Counted from the first letter of the stretch, positions 21,938 to 36,258 are shown. The stretch: DNA of 64,000 nt from Bombus terrestris (GCF_910591885.1 NC_063276.1:4154001-4218000), one strand, 5' to 3'. The notes: generated from the sequence alone by a model not told the origin. Translations and numbers: made by a program.

Positions 21938-24900
21938 TATATCGTTTATAAGCAGGCCAGCACACGGCCATTGAAATAATTAATCAGCGATTAATGCCTG
22001 GTTCGCAATCAGGCCCTAAAGAGAACTGTTTAATATGCATGAATCGGTGACTTCACAGGCCGATATCGTCAATTTGTTTGCCGGCGAAATCCTTCTGAAT
22101 TCTTCGACGATCGCCAGGTAAATCTTGCGTTCGCTTCTTTTCTTCTTGTTCCAGTTGTATATCTGCCTTTGGATATATGAGCTTGTAAGTCGTTGCAGAT
22201 ACTCGAGATTAAGTTTTCGATCAGCATTTTATAAATCATATTGGATATTATCGAGTTAAGAGCAACCTATGTACGAACTTTTTGCTTCCAATTAATCAAC
22301 ATATTGTCCTTCGTCTAAATTCTACGATTATATCAAATTTCAAGTATACTTCACAGCATCCTCGTAATATATCATTCTTCGAAATTAGAAAACTCGTTCT
22401 CACCCAATACAAACCTTCCTAGTTGTTTCGCTAAATTTGTCAGATATCCTTTTGACTCCTACGAGTTTCTCATCCTTCGTTCTCCATGCATTTTCATCCT
22501 TGTTCCGTTTACCAAATTTCCCTGCACAATTTCACTAACGGCCGCAAATGTCGACCAGAGAATCGTGTCATTCTCGTGCAGCACGTTTTCCCAGGGCTTT
22601 TTATCCGGGCGTTTCGCCTGGAAACGAGCGCCATGTCGCTTGCAGCGTAATCCTGATCTCGAGGATGCAGGACAGGGTCCGAGGCTCGGTCGTCGATCCT
22701 TATCTTCGCTCGTGAAAAGAGTTGAGAGGATATTTCGTAGTTTCACCACGTTTTCGGTTTTCGTTGCGGTCGTAGCCAAAGGGAACGGGAAGAATCCTTC
22801 GCCCCCCTTCCTCCCTCTCGATGGAGGGAGTACGTGCACCGGAAACCGTGCACGGACCACGTTTTTTATCTCGAATGCATCTGACACCCGCGCCTCGTCC
22901 ACCCAGAAACCAACGTCCAACCTGATATAAACATCTCTTCGTCCACCCACCCCTCCCTCCCACCCCATCGCGCTCCTCGTTCTATGCAAGTCTCAGATCC
23001 AGACACCGGGGTCCTGGAACACACAAAGAGGCGCTCCTCCACCGGAAGCCAAGGTTACAGTGTCGAGATCAAAGAAAGGGGGAAGGCGGAGTGACGTTGC
23101 TTCGCAACTTGACAGTTCGCGTCGACTTTTTGCAAACTGCGAGATCGTCGTGCTGCAAATTCTTGTCGCGTTTTCGTCGGTTAATAGACCCGATAAGTTT
23201 GAACCTCGGAGGAGAGTTAGCATCGAAGCACAGGGGATTTTTTCACAGTTTCACTGATCCCCGTGTGTTTTTGTTGGAGCTCCTGGTGAAGAAGGCGATG
23301 AAAATTGGAAAAATTGGGAAGAATAAATGAAACAGGGTTAGAAGAATGTTTCAATAATTAATGAAAAAGAGTATTGGAAGTTGGACGAAGAACGTGGAAT
23401 ATGGAAGATAAAAATCCAGAATAAAAAGAAAATCCAAGATATGCAGAAGAGGTGGAGAAATTTCGAAAAATTGAATCAAGAAACATGATATTTCGAGTAA
23501 AATGACATAAAATTCTCTACAAACCACGTGGAGTCAATCTCTTGCCGTATTTAATACAGAGGAAAATAATTGGAACAATTGGGGAAGAGAAGAGGAAGAA
23601 GCGACTGATAACGTACTTGGTGGACGAACAGATAAAATTTGTGGCACGGCGGGATCGAGCAGGAAGTTAATAGCTGTGAAAGAGCGTGAGGGTGGGGAGG
23701 GTCACGAAATTTGTGAGGGTTTTTTTGGTAGATTCATTAGAAACGTACGATTAGCCCATGGAGAAGCGGTCGGGGCTAGCCTCGTAAAAGTAATCTATAA
23801 TTGGCTCGTAAAACAATAAAGTCTATTAAACTTGGACGAGCGTGAGGTACTACAGGAAAGTTCCTCGAAAAGGCGGCCAGTGTAATGGCCGGCCAGTACT
23901 TTAATAACTAATAACCAACGATCGTGGCGCAATCAGAGTTCCAACCGGCCCTACAACTCCTTGGTGTCTTAATACGACGACGTATTCATGAGATCTTATG
24001 AAAAATAGTGGAACTAAAATGTCTATGTAGAGATAATGAGCGTGAAATTTCTGGAATTTTGTTGCGACTGCTACATGTTCAATTATGTAACCTCCTTCGT
24101 GTGCTTTTTGCTGATTTTCATGGAATAATAATCTGGTATGCTTAATTTGTTAAATCGTTAAACCGTGTGGTTCTTTAACGGGAAATTTCTGGCGAACACG
24201 AAATTGAAAGTGGACTAAGACAAGTGAATTTCAAATATTTTAATTGTTGCAAATGTAAATATGGTATAATTGAAACTTTTACTGCGAGTGAATTAAGTCG
24301 ACGTTTCAAACGATTAGTAAAGTAATTGTAGGCGGAAGATGAGAGACCCGAGTAACGAGATATACTTGTGATAGTTGCAAAAATCAACAATTGTACGTAA
24401 TATTCGGCAAATTGAAGACCGATCAAAGCAGCTGATCCGAAGAGATTAACCTTCGTTTGCATCCAAAACGAGTACAAATTCTCGATAAAACGAACACCTA
24501 CTCGATTGATCGATAATGACAGAGTTGTATCCAAAAGACTGTTGATGTAAGCGACGAGTTATATAAAAATCTTGCTATGTTCTATATAAATAATCAACGA
24601 CCTAAAAAATTAACCAAACTCGGTTAACCCGGAGAAGTCAATTAACCATCGCCTACTCAGAACGAATAAAAATTGTCAAAAAAATGAATATCTACTCCTT
24701 TTACCAATAATGGCAAAATGAGAAAAAAAGAAGAAAAATAATGGCAGACGAGTATTATTCGTCGAACACAGGATGAACAACGGAAACTTCAGAAGCAGAA
24801 TAAGGTTTAAAGTCGGTGGATTGCTCCATGGAAGTCCATGGAGTGAATTTAAAAGCACTCGCAGTTCCTCCTTTCCTTGTGGAGATAACCGTTGGCCCCT

Positions 24901-25478
24901 GGTCGCTTTCCTTCGCTTTGTTGCATGCCTGCCGATACGATCCGGTGATTTGGTCGAGCAGCGAGACCTTAAGTGGCCGTTTATGCGAACCAGAGGAAGC
25001 TGAAGAGGGAACCGGAATTTCAGCGAAGCCCGCGCGCCGTGACCTTATACGAAGCTGACTCGATCTCTCGCAATCAATTAGATCGCCGATAAAGACGACA
25101 CTGTTCCGGAAGCAACTTGTCAGCTTTTTGTTTATTCGAACGCTCGTTCGATACGTCGACGACTCGCCTAACCCTCTCCTTTCTTTACAAATCTTGGAAA
25201 TCGTCTCTGGATATTTTCAAGCAAATTCGATAGAAAGTGCATGTATTTGAAGGTCAGTTGTCCGATGTCTTCTAACGTTCATCGGCGATTAACGAATATT
25301 TTGTACTTCTGTTAATTTTTTAAAGCCCATCGCTGCGAATATCAACGAGTCTCTTGGACACTAAATCGATCAACTTATGAATTTCAATAAATTTTCCGAT
25401 TTTGTTACTTAAACGTACAATCAGTAAGTTAGTTCATTTTTCCTTGAAAAGAACAGTGTACGAACATAATGTTGACGT
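21938..25478. other. No gene assigned; GC-rich ORF region at 22.5-23.0 kb
   Basis: The minus-strand frame 22459-22989 (176 codons) is among the longest here, but it overlaps plus-strand frame 22565-22930 (121 codons) and minus frame 22700-22963, is Arg/Gly/Pro-rich, and sits in GC-rich DNA where stops are rare. No domain is seen. A short inverted repeat CTCCATGGA-AG-TCCATGGAG lies at 24824-24843. Confidence 0.35.
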
Positions 25479-26055
25479 AACTAATTTAATTAACAAATTT
25501 CTCTATCTACGATCAAGGTCATATTTTACCACCATACAAGAATGAATTTGATTAAAGATATGTTTTTTTACATCCACGTTTATTATATATCCAGCTATCT
25601 GTTAATCCATCGCAGTAAGCAAATCTTTTAATTAATTAATCAGTACAGCGATGATCATATACGTTGTATCGGTTCGTATCTTCGTTTCATAATGGCATAG
25701 CTGATGGAGTTACAATCTGTTATTATTGTCCAAGGGTTTAAAACGTTTGAGCCTGCGTCAATTCGAGCAGAAATTCCCTTTGCCAGATTATTTGAATGGT
25801 GCCTATGTCTAGCGTATGGCCCTTGTTCTAGCGTCAGCCACGTAAAGAGGTCGATACTGATCTCGAAAATTGGATATCGTATGTTCGTATCCCAAATAAG
25901 AGATAATTCTAACAACGTTTCTTTCTGCCCTTCATAAAATCACTCCTAAAGCGATCAAATAGCGAGTAAGATAAAAAATAATCCGAACCCAAGTGGTCTA
26001 ATTAACGACAAATCTCTTTATCTAAAATCAACGCTTCATGCTACCACCATACGCA
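25479..26055. repeat. Degenerate direct repeat, about 516-bp spacing
   Basis: 25479-25540 and about 25996-26055 share TAATTAAC-A, then AATCTCTTTATCTA, then ATCAA-G, then TACCACCATAC. The DNA between is unremarkable apart from short opposing ORFs (25655-25915 minus, 25704-25937 plus). Confidence 0.55.
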
Positions 26056-27588
26056 AAAGTGCTCAGTGTCAGAGAGTCCGTAACAGAGAGCGAAGCGATA
26101 ATGAACGGCGTTCTCGAAGGAACAGAGATCTCTAGAATCATCGGTAGACACCTTCGAACCGATCGGTACAGGATCTAAGATACAGCTACCTGAGTTCAAC
26201 CCCCTGGTCGAAAGAGCAGACTCGCAGCAGCAACCGCCACCAGTCGAACCTTACCCGGCAACAATTTAATTAATTCCTCGTTCTCCGGCGACATGCCGGC
26301 AGCCCGGGATCAAACGGATGAAGCGGATGTCAGGCGAGGCAAAGCCGAGAAAACGACCTCCGAGTCGTTATTACCTGTCCGACCGGCCGTTGGAAGAGCG
26401 TCACCAGTCAGAGGATCCCTCTGCAGCAGGTAGCACACGTGAACGTGGTTTTCGCGAGGGGGCAATGGTGTCGAGCGACACTTGTCTCTTCGTGAAAAAC
26501 TGGACGTTCCTGGTCGTCGACCAATGGCGTGGAAATTGCTCGGTTTCATCCCGTGAAGCTTTTGCAGAGTTTCGATGGTACTGGAGGCCCGCGATGGCAA
26601 TTTTCACCCTAACTAACACCTTCATTTCTTAAGAAAATCTACAATTTGTATAGAATTGTTTAGATTGTTCTATATTTCTCAATTCTATCTTATTCTATAC
26701 TTTGTGCCTCGACTCGACATATTTCTCAAACTTGAGACATTTTTCCCTACTTGGAAAATATGATACGGATGAGAAGAGACCAGCGAGGTTGAAGGTCAGA
26801 GGATGATACATGGTATTGTACGTGGTTGATGCTTTTATCTTCGGAACAGGACACACACGATTTGACGAATTTGATTCTGGGCGAATCTTCGTCAAGGTCG
26901 AAGAATATTACGTGGCGTTAGAATCGAGTCGCGTTTTTCATCACATAATTTTTTATCCCCAAGCAAATCCTCGAAACGTAGCATAATTTACCTTTGCGCG
27001 TGATTGACAAGCATCGACCTCAATTTCTCATTTCTTGTTTTGTTTCTGTCACTTGTGGCTATCTCTAAACATTGTGACAACGCAGATATGGTAACAAATC
27101 TTTCGTCAGATGACAACCTCAATGCACTTGCGATGTATCTGATATTATGGTTCTTCTAAAATTTATTAGGAATGTACCAAATTATTAAAAAAGGCGACGA
27201 TCAGTTCGGCGCCAATGGAGACACCGAGCTCCATCCATCAGCGGTGAACGGTCGTCTTCTGGTATTCTCTACCGGTGCCCCCTTTACCCCTTGGCGTCGT
27301 TGGACCATTCCTGTCCTCATTCCACCTCCGTCCACCATCCTTCATTCCTGTTGAACCTTAATTCCAACAGTGCGTTCTCCGTTACGTCCTGGCCCTCGTT
27401 TTTACCACGCAGCTGGATTTTCTTCTCGATTTTTTCCTCCAGGCTCCATGATCAGGGGCGCTGGCTGCTTCAGGCACGGCACTGTCCTCTCTGTAGTCAG
27501 ATTAGGTTACCGTTATTTTCGTACATCGATTATGGAAGCCCAATAAAAATTTGTCTATCACCGATTGCTGCAATATTTACATCAGGAC
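26056..27588. other. No gene assigned
   Basis: 26100-26480 is GC-rich with mutually overlapping frames on both strands (26310-26600 minus, 26318-26632 plus). The frame 27291-27599 (plus) is Ser/Pro-rich. No supported exon. Confidence 0.4.
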
Positions 27589-27830
27589 GTGTATCTTAAA
27601 TTATTCTATATAATTGCAGGAATTGTTTATTATCGGGGTAAAGTTCCTTTCACACTGTGGCTACAGTATTTTTAGTTAGGTCGCAGGTGTATTTCGAATC
27701 ATTCTACCTGCTTACAAAAATTGTTTATGCCCGGGTAAGGTTTTCTCTTCTCTACAAAATATTATTATATAAATATATTATATGATAAATATTAAATAGC
27801 GTACAAAAATTGTTTGCGTTATGGTTAGAA
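27589..27830. repeat. Degenerate tandem repeat, about 90-100 bp
   Basis: GTGTAT-T-AA-TATTCTA followed by an ATTGTTTATG-CGGGTAA-GTT block occurs at 27589 and 27687. A shorter third piece, TACAAAAATTGTTTGCGTTA, is at about 27801, after an AT-rich insertion. Confidence 0.6.
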
Positions 27831-29668
27831 ACGTGGTATGGTGGTCCACGTACTTCTCTGTACATTTGTACTGAAATCGACAAGTTAAGACACACCGTAT
27901 ACATTTAGACAATTTTTACTACTAAAGAAGCTGAAAGCTTGTTTCATTACTGTCCAGATATTTTCTCTATATTCACGAAAATAAGTTATCGAAAACAGCA
28001 AAATCAATCAGTCCGATATTTCTCGTAAACAAGATTATTCATTTCATCACAACGTCTGTCTCACTGTTTTTTCTTTTTTAAATAATTAAATAATTTTCTG
28101 CTCTCTGAATTTATCATCGAATAATTCAATTTAGATGATCCACGGTCTACTACGAACCGTTGAAAATAATCTCTTAGAGCAGGAGGTAAACTATAGCAAG
28201 ATATAAAGATTATGACCGCGAGAATCGTTTTAAATCAATTACGATCGCGATACGTTGCTTCATCGACGCGAGAAAACGATAAAAATAGCAGCTGTTAGGT
28301 CGTGATAAATATAATAAATCCCCTGTAACAGCGTGAAATTACCGAGACGTGTATTATTCAATTTCCGCCGACCTACCTAATAAATCCTGTTAATCGTTTT
28401 ATTAATAGGTCGTTTTATTAATTAATAAATATACTGCTATCGAACGTGGCGTCGATTGCCCTTTGTGCGCCGATGTTTTATCTTTTTAATTAAAAGCCCA
28501 CAGCGTGCGCACGTCGCAAGTCGTAATACGCGGCGTAATTGCGCGATCCGACGCTTCGATTTTAATTTTCGATACGCAGCGCTCGATCCGTTGTTCAAAC
28601 TTATCTCTACCCCCATGAAATCGATTATTTATGAGCTTCTTATGGCAGCATCGGTGAAACTATTCATTACATCGTTATGTTAGGTTACGCTAGGTTTCCA
28701 CTTTTCTTTATTTAACCACTTTCGATCAATTATCACGATTATCCCATATTGCTCTTTATAGCTATATGCGTAGCTTGCTAATTAATATGTAATTAAAAAT
28801 ACACCAACTCCAGCAAGTTATTTAATAGCAAAATATTCTGTCGTCGTTTCGTACATTGGAAAAAGTAGCCATTAACCTGTTAACTGCGGAATTTAGTATC
28901 AAAAATCCCTTACGGGGTGCGCAGGTAAAATCCACTACCTCGATTAAGATAAAAAATCCATCAAGTTCCAACTTCGGCGTTGGTAAATATCAACGAAGCA
29001 TAAAGAAACGCGAAAACTGTTCGCGATGTCAGAGATCGCTGAAAGTAAAAATGAGAATTTACCAACAGTGGGATTTAATACGCGAAATTACAAAATACAA
29101 ATCCGAGTACAGATGTTAAAGGAACGACGTTGATAGCACGAAACCAATTAACAAGGCTGCGATCTTGCAACTATAAACATAGCGTTGTATCGACTATTAC
29201 AATGTGGTGGCGCGGCGTCGGAAAATTAAAGGGAAAAACGAAAGAGTAACGAAGTGGCTAATGTATTCCGATTATATGCATTTCTTTTGCGCCACGTTGT
29301 ATATCCGTCGTGGAAAAAGTGATTTACAGCGGCAAGGTATCGGTAGTAAATTAGCGAGGTCAGTGAGTTATGCGCGCTGTTAATCGCAGGATTCATTTAG
29401 CCAGAGGAAAAGTGGTGGTGGACAGCGTAGATGTAGAATGCAGGAAAATAGCTAAACGTGTGGCGCGTTCCACGTGCTCGATAATTTTCCATGGAAAAAT
29501 TGTGACTCGCAGTAGCTCGGTCAATCGCAACACGTCGCTTCTACGGTTCGTTAACGAGTACGCGCGAGTTTCAACGCTTGGGATCAGCAAATGTCAAAGA
29601 AAATATTTCATTTGATCGAATAAATAACACGCATTATTCTATATAGTGTTGTGCTTAGAGTAAGTTAG
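27831..29668. other. No gene seen
   Basis: AT-rich, with many TAAT/ATTA strings at 28380-28435. The frame 28856-29119 (plus, 87 codons, Lys-rich) has no recognised domain. Confidence 0.45.
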
Positions 29669-29820
29669 CTAATGTCAAACGATTATGTATGTAATTCATT
29701 AAATAAAACATTCGCAGCGAATAATTAAGTAGGACTGTACACTTGACTAATATGAAACAATTATGTATGTAATTTATTGAATAAAACATACACAGCGAAT
29801 AATTAAGTAGGACTGAGCTA
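29669..29820. repeat. Two-unit tandem repeat, 78 bp
   Basis: Two adjacent units start near 29669 and 29747. Both contain AATTATGTATGTAATT-ATT, AATAAAACAT and GCGAATAATTAAGTAGGACT. High identity suggests a fairly recent duplication compared with the other arrays. Confidence 0.85.
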
Positions 29821-30479
29821 ATTAAGTGAAACAGGATTTTACCACCCAGAAATGCGATAGTTACGATAAATTCTGCAGCTATATTATTAAGATAAGTCTT
29901 AGAAATAGAAATCCAAATATAATGCGTAAAGTGGCATGTATTTGGAATATAATATTCATGAGTTTTTTGCAAAAACAATCCAACTGATAACTGTATAATT
30001 TAAAATGAAACAAAACTATACCTTGGTTTTTGCTGATAGTAATTGTGTGAATATTAAATTGCCGGTTTCAGTAGAAAAATCATGGTACACGTGTATTTTT
30101 TCACGAACAAAATAAGTACAGCAAATGATGTATAAAATTGGTACTTAATTTAAGAGTTTTGTCATTTGCGCTGTTTGCTATGCAGTTACTCTGCAATGAT
30201 GTAACAAGTATAACATTTAGAAACATACATATGTTAAAATTCTAACATGCAAATTTCTCTAGCAGAGTGTAAATGCAGGTTTCTCTATTCAAACCTAAAC
30301 ATATTTCTCTATTAAAATGATAGTTTATCCCCAGGTTTGCCAAATTAAATATACCCTTACTCTTTTCCTCCCTTCAATTATACAAATACAAAATAATCGA
30401 ATAATTCGTGTAATTTCTCATAACCGTAAATATTTAAAAGACGGTGCAAAGTAAACCTAATTACTCTGGACTCGACGAT
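29821..30479. other. No gene seen
   Basis: AT-rich, with stops in all frames. No transposon ends noticed. Confidence 0.55.
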
Positions 30480-30840
30480 GAAAGAAGGACAAATCTTCCT
30501 CGTAACAATTACAACCTAGATGCAACAGAAATAAATCAAATTTCTATATTCGATGAAAAATTGGCTATTTCGGAAATTCTATCACGTTATACCAACGCTG
30601 CAATAATCCTGTCGATCTTGTAAATCGTCCCACCACAAACACTCAAAATTATCATTAATTGTCCTTCAGAGAATAACGCAAGAAGAAATTCCTGTAACAA
30701 AAGAAAAAAAGATCCTAATTTCTGTATTCGATTAAAAAATTATCCAAAAAATTATAACAGAACTGCGATCATTTTTCGCCCCACCAAGATACACTAGAAA
30801 CCGTCATTAATCGTCCTTGGAAGAAAACGAAATCCTTCCA
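30480..30840. repeat. Degenerate tandem duplication, 150-180 bp
   Basis: AATTTCT-TATTCGAT-AAAAA at 30539 recurs at 30717. TCG-CCCACCA...AC-A--CATTAATCGTCCTT at about 30625 recurs at 30777. A third partial block is seen in the CGTAACAATTA / CTGTAACAAAAG pieces (30500 and 30692). Confidence 0.6.
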
Positions 30841-33265
30841 GTTCTCCATTGGGCTTCCGGAAAAATTCCTCGAAAAAAGCTGGTGGCGCAGGTAACGCGT
30901 CACAGAACCCATTCACGGCCACCCTTAAATAACAGCGACACCTCAGACTCCCGTTAACAGGCCGACCTGGTCCCCAGAAACACGCGTGCACGTTTTTCAA
31001 CGCACGCTGCGTTCCACTATAAAGGCAAAGGGTGGCTCTCCTCGATGCGACCAGATAAGCCAGACTCGTTATTTAGAGACTTTCTAAGGGACGATCGCTC
31101 GCCAGACACGGCCAGGAATTACAATGACGACGCGTGACACCCTGCGCGCGTGGAAATTTTCAATCGCGCAGGAAGTAACGAGGAAAGGTCGATAGAATCT
31201 GGCTTCTGAACCTCACGAACGGCTTTCGGTGATTTTTACAGAGATAGGCTCAAGTATTCTTATGTCTTATACGTTGCATATTCGTATCTTTCAGGTTAGG
31301 AATACTTGGGATTTTTTGTAATTCTCTACGAAAGGGTCACGTTCGTGAACGATGATACACGAAGAACACGCGAGAAGAACGTGAGAAGTTCGTGTTTTGT
31401 AAACTTCGTAATTTCAAACAATTCATTAGGTTCTCGAATATAGGCTTCTTGAGAGTAGATGAAACATTGTCAAATTTCGCAAACGATCAAGCAAGGGATG
31501 ATTTTCCGAAATGTTCGGTGGGATGGAAAAATACGTAGTCTGTGTCTCAAACGAGTCAAAATTTTGGTAACGCGTGAATTTGATTATCGTTTTTCGTCTG
31601 TTGCATGGTAATTAGTGCATTGTAATTTCAAACTAAGACAGTTGCTCCAAGTTTTATAAATAAATTCATCCTGCAACTTACGAAAGAAAATTTTACAAAG
31701 AACTTCATCTTGAAGAAATAAATAAGAAGAAATCTTAAAAAAAATTCTGTGCAAACAACGAGTGAATCAACGTGCAACAAAAATAGCTCCTCTGAATTGT
31801 AACAAATAAATCCGTCTTCGAATACCAGTACGAAAAAGTATCTAATCTGGAAGCAGAATCTGAAATTAATCAGGAGAAATAATCTTAAAGCAGAAACTCG
31901 GATCTCCTTCGCGGTTTATCTTATCCGTGACCGATTCGCAACACTAATTGCAGCCACTAACATAATCTTTCAACTCAAGTCTACCGAACGATTCCAGCTG
32001 TCCGAAGCTTGTCGCCCGTGTAACAGTAAAAGCAAAAGACGCGAAGGCGGACTTTAATGAATCCAGGGGCTCGAAACGAGCTCTCTACTATGACACCTAC
32101 GCGTCCAGCCTCGTGGGTGCGATCGTAAACGAATTAAGGGTTTCCAAGCGGGTTGTAAAGCGACACGATTAAACCGCCGCGCGGCTGTAAAGGGCTGTAA
32201 AGACCAATTAACACGATCCGTGACAACGGGATTGTAAGTCACACGACCTGTTACAGTTGTCGCTGCGAAAAACAGCGTCGGATGTTTGCTTCTCGAAAAT
32301 CTAAGATTTTTGCTTTTTTTTACGTATACCAAATTTCGATGTGCTCCGATCTGCTAATTACGAGAGAACGGAAACAAATATGACGTTAGTACAGGCTTTC
32401 TTCCCTCTGTACTCTCTAACTTCAAATATATTCTACCATTGTGTGCTTTCGATTGACACTTCTTTGAACGTTATAATGTTAATGCAAACGTAATAACTAG
32501 ATTGTGGATTCTCATGCATCTTTGAATCTTTATGGACGTGGCTAAAGGAAGAAGAAATAAGATTTAAATAGGAATTTATATCGTTTAGCAAATATTATAA
32601 CAAAGGCTATATTATTTATGTGTATTGCGAGCGCTTTTGCAGCTTTAAATTTCCCATAAATGCGCAGAAATTTGGCTAACAAATATCAAAAGGCAATGTA
32701 TATGCTCGAAAACCAGAAGGCGTGACATCCGCCAATTATCGTGAAAGTTCGACATCCAAAAATGAACAATGCATTCGCCAATTATCAGTCTTTACGAGAT
32801 TTGTTTCGTGGAAGTTTCTCAATTGCGAAACAGGAATGGTACGAAAATGAAACCGTCATACGCGGAAGCGTCAGGTCCCAAAAGAAGGAAGCAATGATAG
32901 AGGTACTGAAGTTTGCTGAGATAAAAGCAAAGATACATATCAATTTCTTATTTCCTGGACTAGCGAGTAGCCAAGAAATACAGGACACACCAGTCGATAA
33001 AGGAAATCTCGAGGAAAAAGAACAGAACGGTTCGTTCCTATCTTCCTTTCCTGTTTTCCGTTTCCCAACGCGGACACGCAAAGAGTTTTAAGGGGCTTCC
33101 CGTTCGACCGGCCGACGGCAGGCCGGCCAAACTAGCGACACGAAACTTACTCGCGAGGGGAGCCACTCGTCCGGTTCTTTTCTAACGAGCAACACATTTC
33201 TGCAACGCGTTCTCCTTTGCATTGCAAATAGATGTCTAACGAGAACTCTATGTTCGACCTGGCCA
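30841..33265. other. No gene assigned; one protein-like frame
   Basis: The plus-strand frame from ATG 32762 to the stop ending at 33091 (109 codons) has mixed, non-repetitive composition (for example RDLFRGSFSIAKQEW and EIKAKIHINFLF), which is better than its neighbours. However, it overlaps a 98-codon minus frame, has no domain, and no conserved partner is visible. I rate it below even odds of being translated. Confidence 0.25.
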
Positions 33266-33700
33266 CTCCTGCAAAAAGTTTCTGGGATCTAGATCTGACG
33301 CGTTTCCTCAGAAAGTTCCTAGATCTATGCCAATCACGATGAAAAATGAAAATTAATAGCGAAGATTCGTACTATTATCGTAATCGAGAGTAAAGGATCG
33401 ATAATATAATAGGATCGTTTCTCAAGATTTCATGATAAATTTAACGAATATTATTCCCGAGGAAAGTTACTGCGAATTTCCTGAAAGTTTCTAGATCCTC
33501 AAAAAAAGATCGCTAAAGCAATTCCTGTTGCAACTATGGTTTCTGGTCTGTTGAAATTAACTTTGAACCAGTTCCAAGAAAGAAGAAGAATGACAGACAT
33601 TTCCGTAAAAATTCCCTTTTCTATATTGATCTAAGATGTCATAGTATTTAATAAGGATCGTCTCTTAAAGAGGAAAATTATTATATAAAGAGAATTTTAT
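33266..33700. repeat. Degenerate direct repeats, 173-240 bp spacing
   Basis: CT-AGAAAGTT-CTAGATC occurs at about 33308 and 33481 (173 bp), with a shorter copy AAAAAGTTTCTGGGATC at 33273. TAATA-GGATCGT-TCT-AA occurs at about 33407 and 33650. Confidence 0.5.
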
Positions 33701-36258
33701 AAGAATTGCTAATCGATCGCTTGAAAAATCATCCAAGCGATCGTCCGGATGATTACACTGTTACTCTTCAGGCCAATTTTGAATTCAAGAGAAACAGGAG
33801 AATCTCAGTGAATTCCCTAAATTATAATAAAAATTCCCTATGTGCGTACATCAATCCTTATATAATATAAGATAAAATAAAGAAACATGGTAAATAAATT
33901 TTTATGTAAATTAATTGATTTAGAAGATTAAGTGAATTTTCATTCTTTTAAGTTTTGATTATGACATTTAATACTCATAGAGGAAAAATTTAGTCCGAAA
34001 ATCGATCGAAATCTGGATATGTTTCTATAATCTGAAAATATCGAGAATAATGGCGACTGAGATCTCAATCAAAGATAATTCGTCTCTTCCTGAAATTTCG
34101 ATCGGTATAGAAAATAAGGGGTTTCTTTAACCGGATACGCCAACCCTCTAAAACTGGCATAACGTGTCATTCCTGAGGAAACTGTTGCCACGTTCTAGGG
34201 TCTAATTGGCCCGTCAACGTCTCGTTATCCTGATTCTTTCACCGTAATCCAAGCTCCTTCCTTCTTTTTCTCCCTGTCCTTTTTCTTTCTTTTTTGTTCT
34301 TTTTTTTTTTGTTAAAAGAAGACGTCGTGACAGCTGGTACCGAGATCCCTGGTAGTGGATCGTGATTGACGGTCGCATGAAAACTCGTCCCTTCCTTGTT
34401 TAGAGGTATCTACATTGAAGTTAAGCTTAGTGATAGGGTAGCTTAAAATTCAGCTTGTCAAACCTGTCGACGATAACTTGAAAATTTCTTAGTTTTATTT
34501 ATAAGGTTCCTGTTATACAGCGGCGTAATAGAGTAGTTTAAAGTTTCGACTACGAAACCAAACATAGCTATGAAAATTCTCGTTTCTACTTGGAAAATCT
34601 TGCTTGAGAAATTATTAAACCTTCTTTTAACTGAGATGCAACGTTTCTTTAGCCATTGCTTGACCGTTACTAATAAAAAGACACGTATGCTTCGGCAAAC
34701 ACGTTTGTATATTTGCACTCTTCTCAAACAGTACGTTGATTTGGATTTTCCGTACCCAGATTTGTTTTTCCCTCGACGATGTCAAGCCCGTCTTTCGAAC
34801 ACTAAAATGTACTTACTTATATAGGTAGAAATAAACGTACTATGCTTTCGATTTACTATATTATCGTTACGAGACGCAATTTTTCACTTCAGCATTTTCG
34901 TTTTAATTAAAACCGATTCATACTCTGGCCATAAATTCTTTCTACTAACATTTCCAACTAATTTTACCGAAAACAAACACGTTCGTCTTAATAATTTGCA
35001 CGTAGATAAAAATTGTAAAAATTGTTAAAAATTGCAAGTAAAGGTAACGTCGTGTTAACTGCTGCTCACGGTGAACCGTAAATAATTGCACGATCTAGTA
35101 CGTGTTCAGCTAAAATGTTGAAGCCGCGGTATCTTCCTGCCACACGAGGATATCCACCGCGGCGACCTCTGTTAATTACCATCGTTAATTGGCCGACCTA
35201 TCATCCGAGAGGCAATTATGGAAGCAATTTACGAGCAGGCGGACAACGCTCGATATCCCGGTGGCGGAATCGCCGTAGGTAAGTCGCGAGAGGTTCCGAG
35301 GGATAATCGGTTCTTCGACAGCTTGTCCCGGTTCCTCGGAGACAGTGCGGGCCGCACGCACTCGGTTCTTCTGACGATTGCGTGCATTCCCTGCGACGAA
35401 GAGTGAAACGCGGCACGCCAGGCCGCGTATAGCTGTGAAACGCACAGCTGTTAAACCCGCAGCTAAAAAGCATACTAAATGACCGGCCATAAAGGCCGCG
35501 TAATGACTGCCACGGGACACGCAGGGCGCCCGTTTGCTCGAACTTTGTCCTTCGGTAATTGACCCTCACTATGGCAAAAATTCACTACGGTGACTCCGCT
35601 TTTCCCGTAACTTTGACATTCTCCTCAAACGAATGCCGTGGAATTCTCAAATTGCCTCAATTTGGAGAAAGTATCGGGGCTCGTTCGAACAGTTGGTTGC
35701 GTTTTTATGATGAATTTTTATCAGGTAATGAAACAAATATTGCCCTTAGCCGGCTACCAGAGAGAATTAAAGAGGGACGCAAGAAATTCGCCAGGGAAAT
35801 AAGTTCTTTTGCAAGGAGATAGATATCGAAGCTGGTATATTCTGGAAATAATATTTCTTCGTCTTCTTTAACATTCCAAAAGTATCGCTCGCTGTAGCGT
35901 TAAAATATTCTCTGTCTTAATAATGGTAGTTTTGGTTTCTACAAAGCAGCGTCGATTTTTGAGAAGCAAATTTATGACGATTTTCTAATTAACAGCAGAA
36001 TCTTGGTATCAAGTTGTTACATACGAAATTCCCTTTCGACAACGCTTCGATTATAAATAATATACAACGATAGAAAAATTGATTTATCAATTTAACAAAT
36101 TTGTATGATACAATTGGACGTCTGATACGCTAAATTTTAATCTACAGTCGTTATATAATATTTATCTCCTGTTCTAAAGTAGTAAACTCGAAATTTAAAT
36201 ACATAACGCGGCAAATACGTAATGTGTCTACTTAAAATGCTCATCAGCTGATCCAAAT
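33701..36258. other. No gene assigned
   Basis: Contains one dispersed-repeat copy (34195-34354, listed separately) and GC-rich DNA at 35120-35540. In the latter, a 54-codon frame from ATG 35118 (contains RGYPPRRPLLITIVNW) and the frame from 35218 overlap, and a consensus splice donor GTAAGT follows GCCGTAG at about 35279. This could be an exon of a long non-coding or coding transcript, but nothing confirms it. Confidence 0.35.
34195..34354. repeat. Dispersed repeat, copy 1
   Basis: TCTAGGGTCTAATTGG followed by CCCGTCAACGTCTCGTTATC matches 38095-38133 nearly base for base. CGTGACAGCTGGTACCG-G (about 34326) matches 38145. In this copy about 90 bp of T-rich DNA (34250-34320) separate the two matching halves; in copy 2 they are close together. 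Confidence 0.8.

Noticed and set aside
22459..22989. 176-codon minus ORF as a real gene
   Set aside because: It has biased Arg/Gly composition, overlaps long frames on both strands and shows no recognisable motif.
29669..29820. CRISPR-like array
   Set aside because: Only two contiguous 78-bp units without distinct spacers, and the sequence is eukaryotic; it is a plain tandem duplication.
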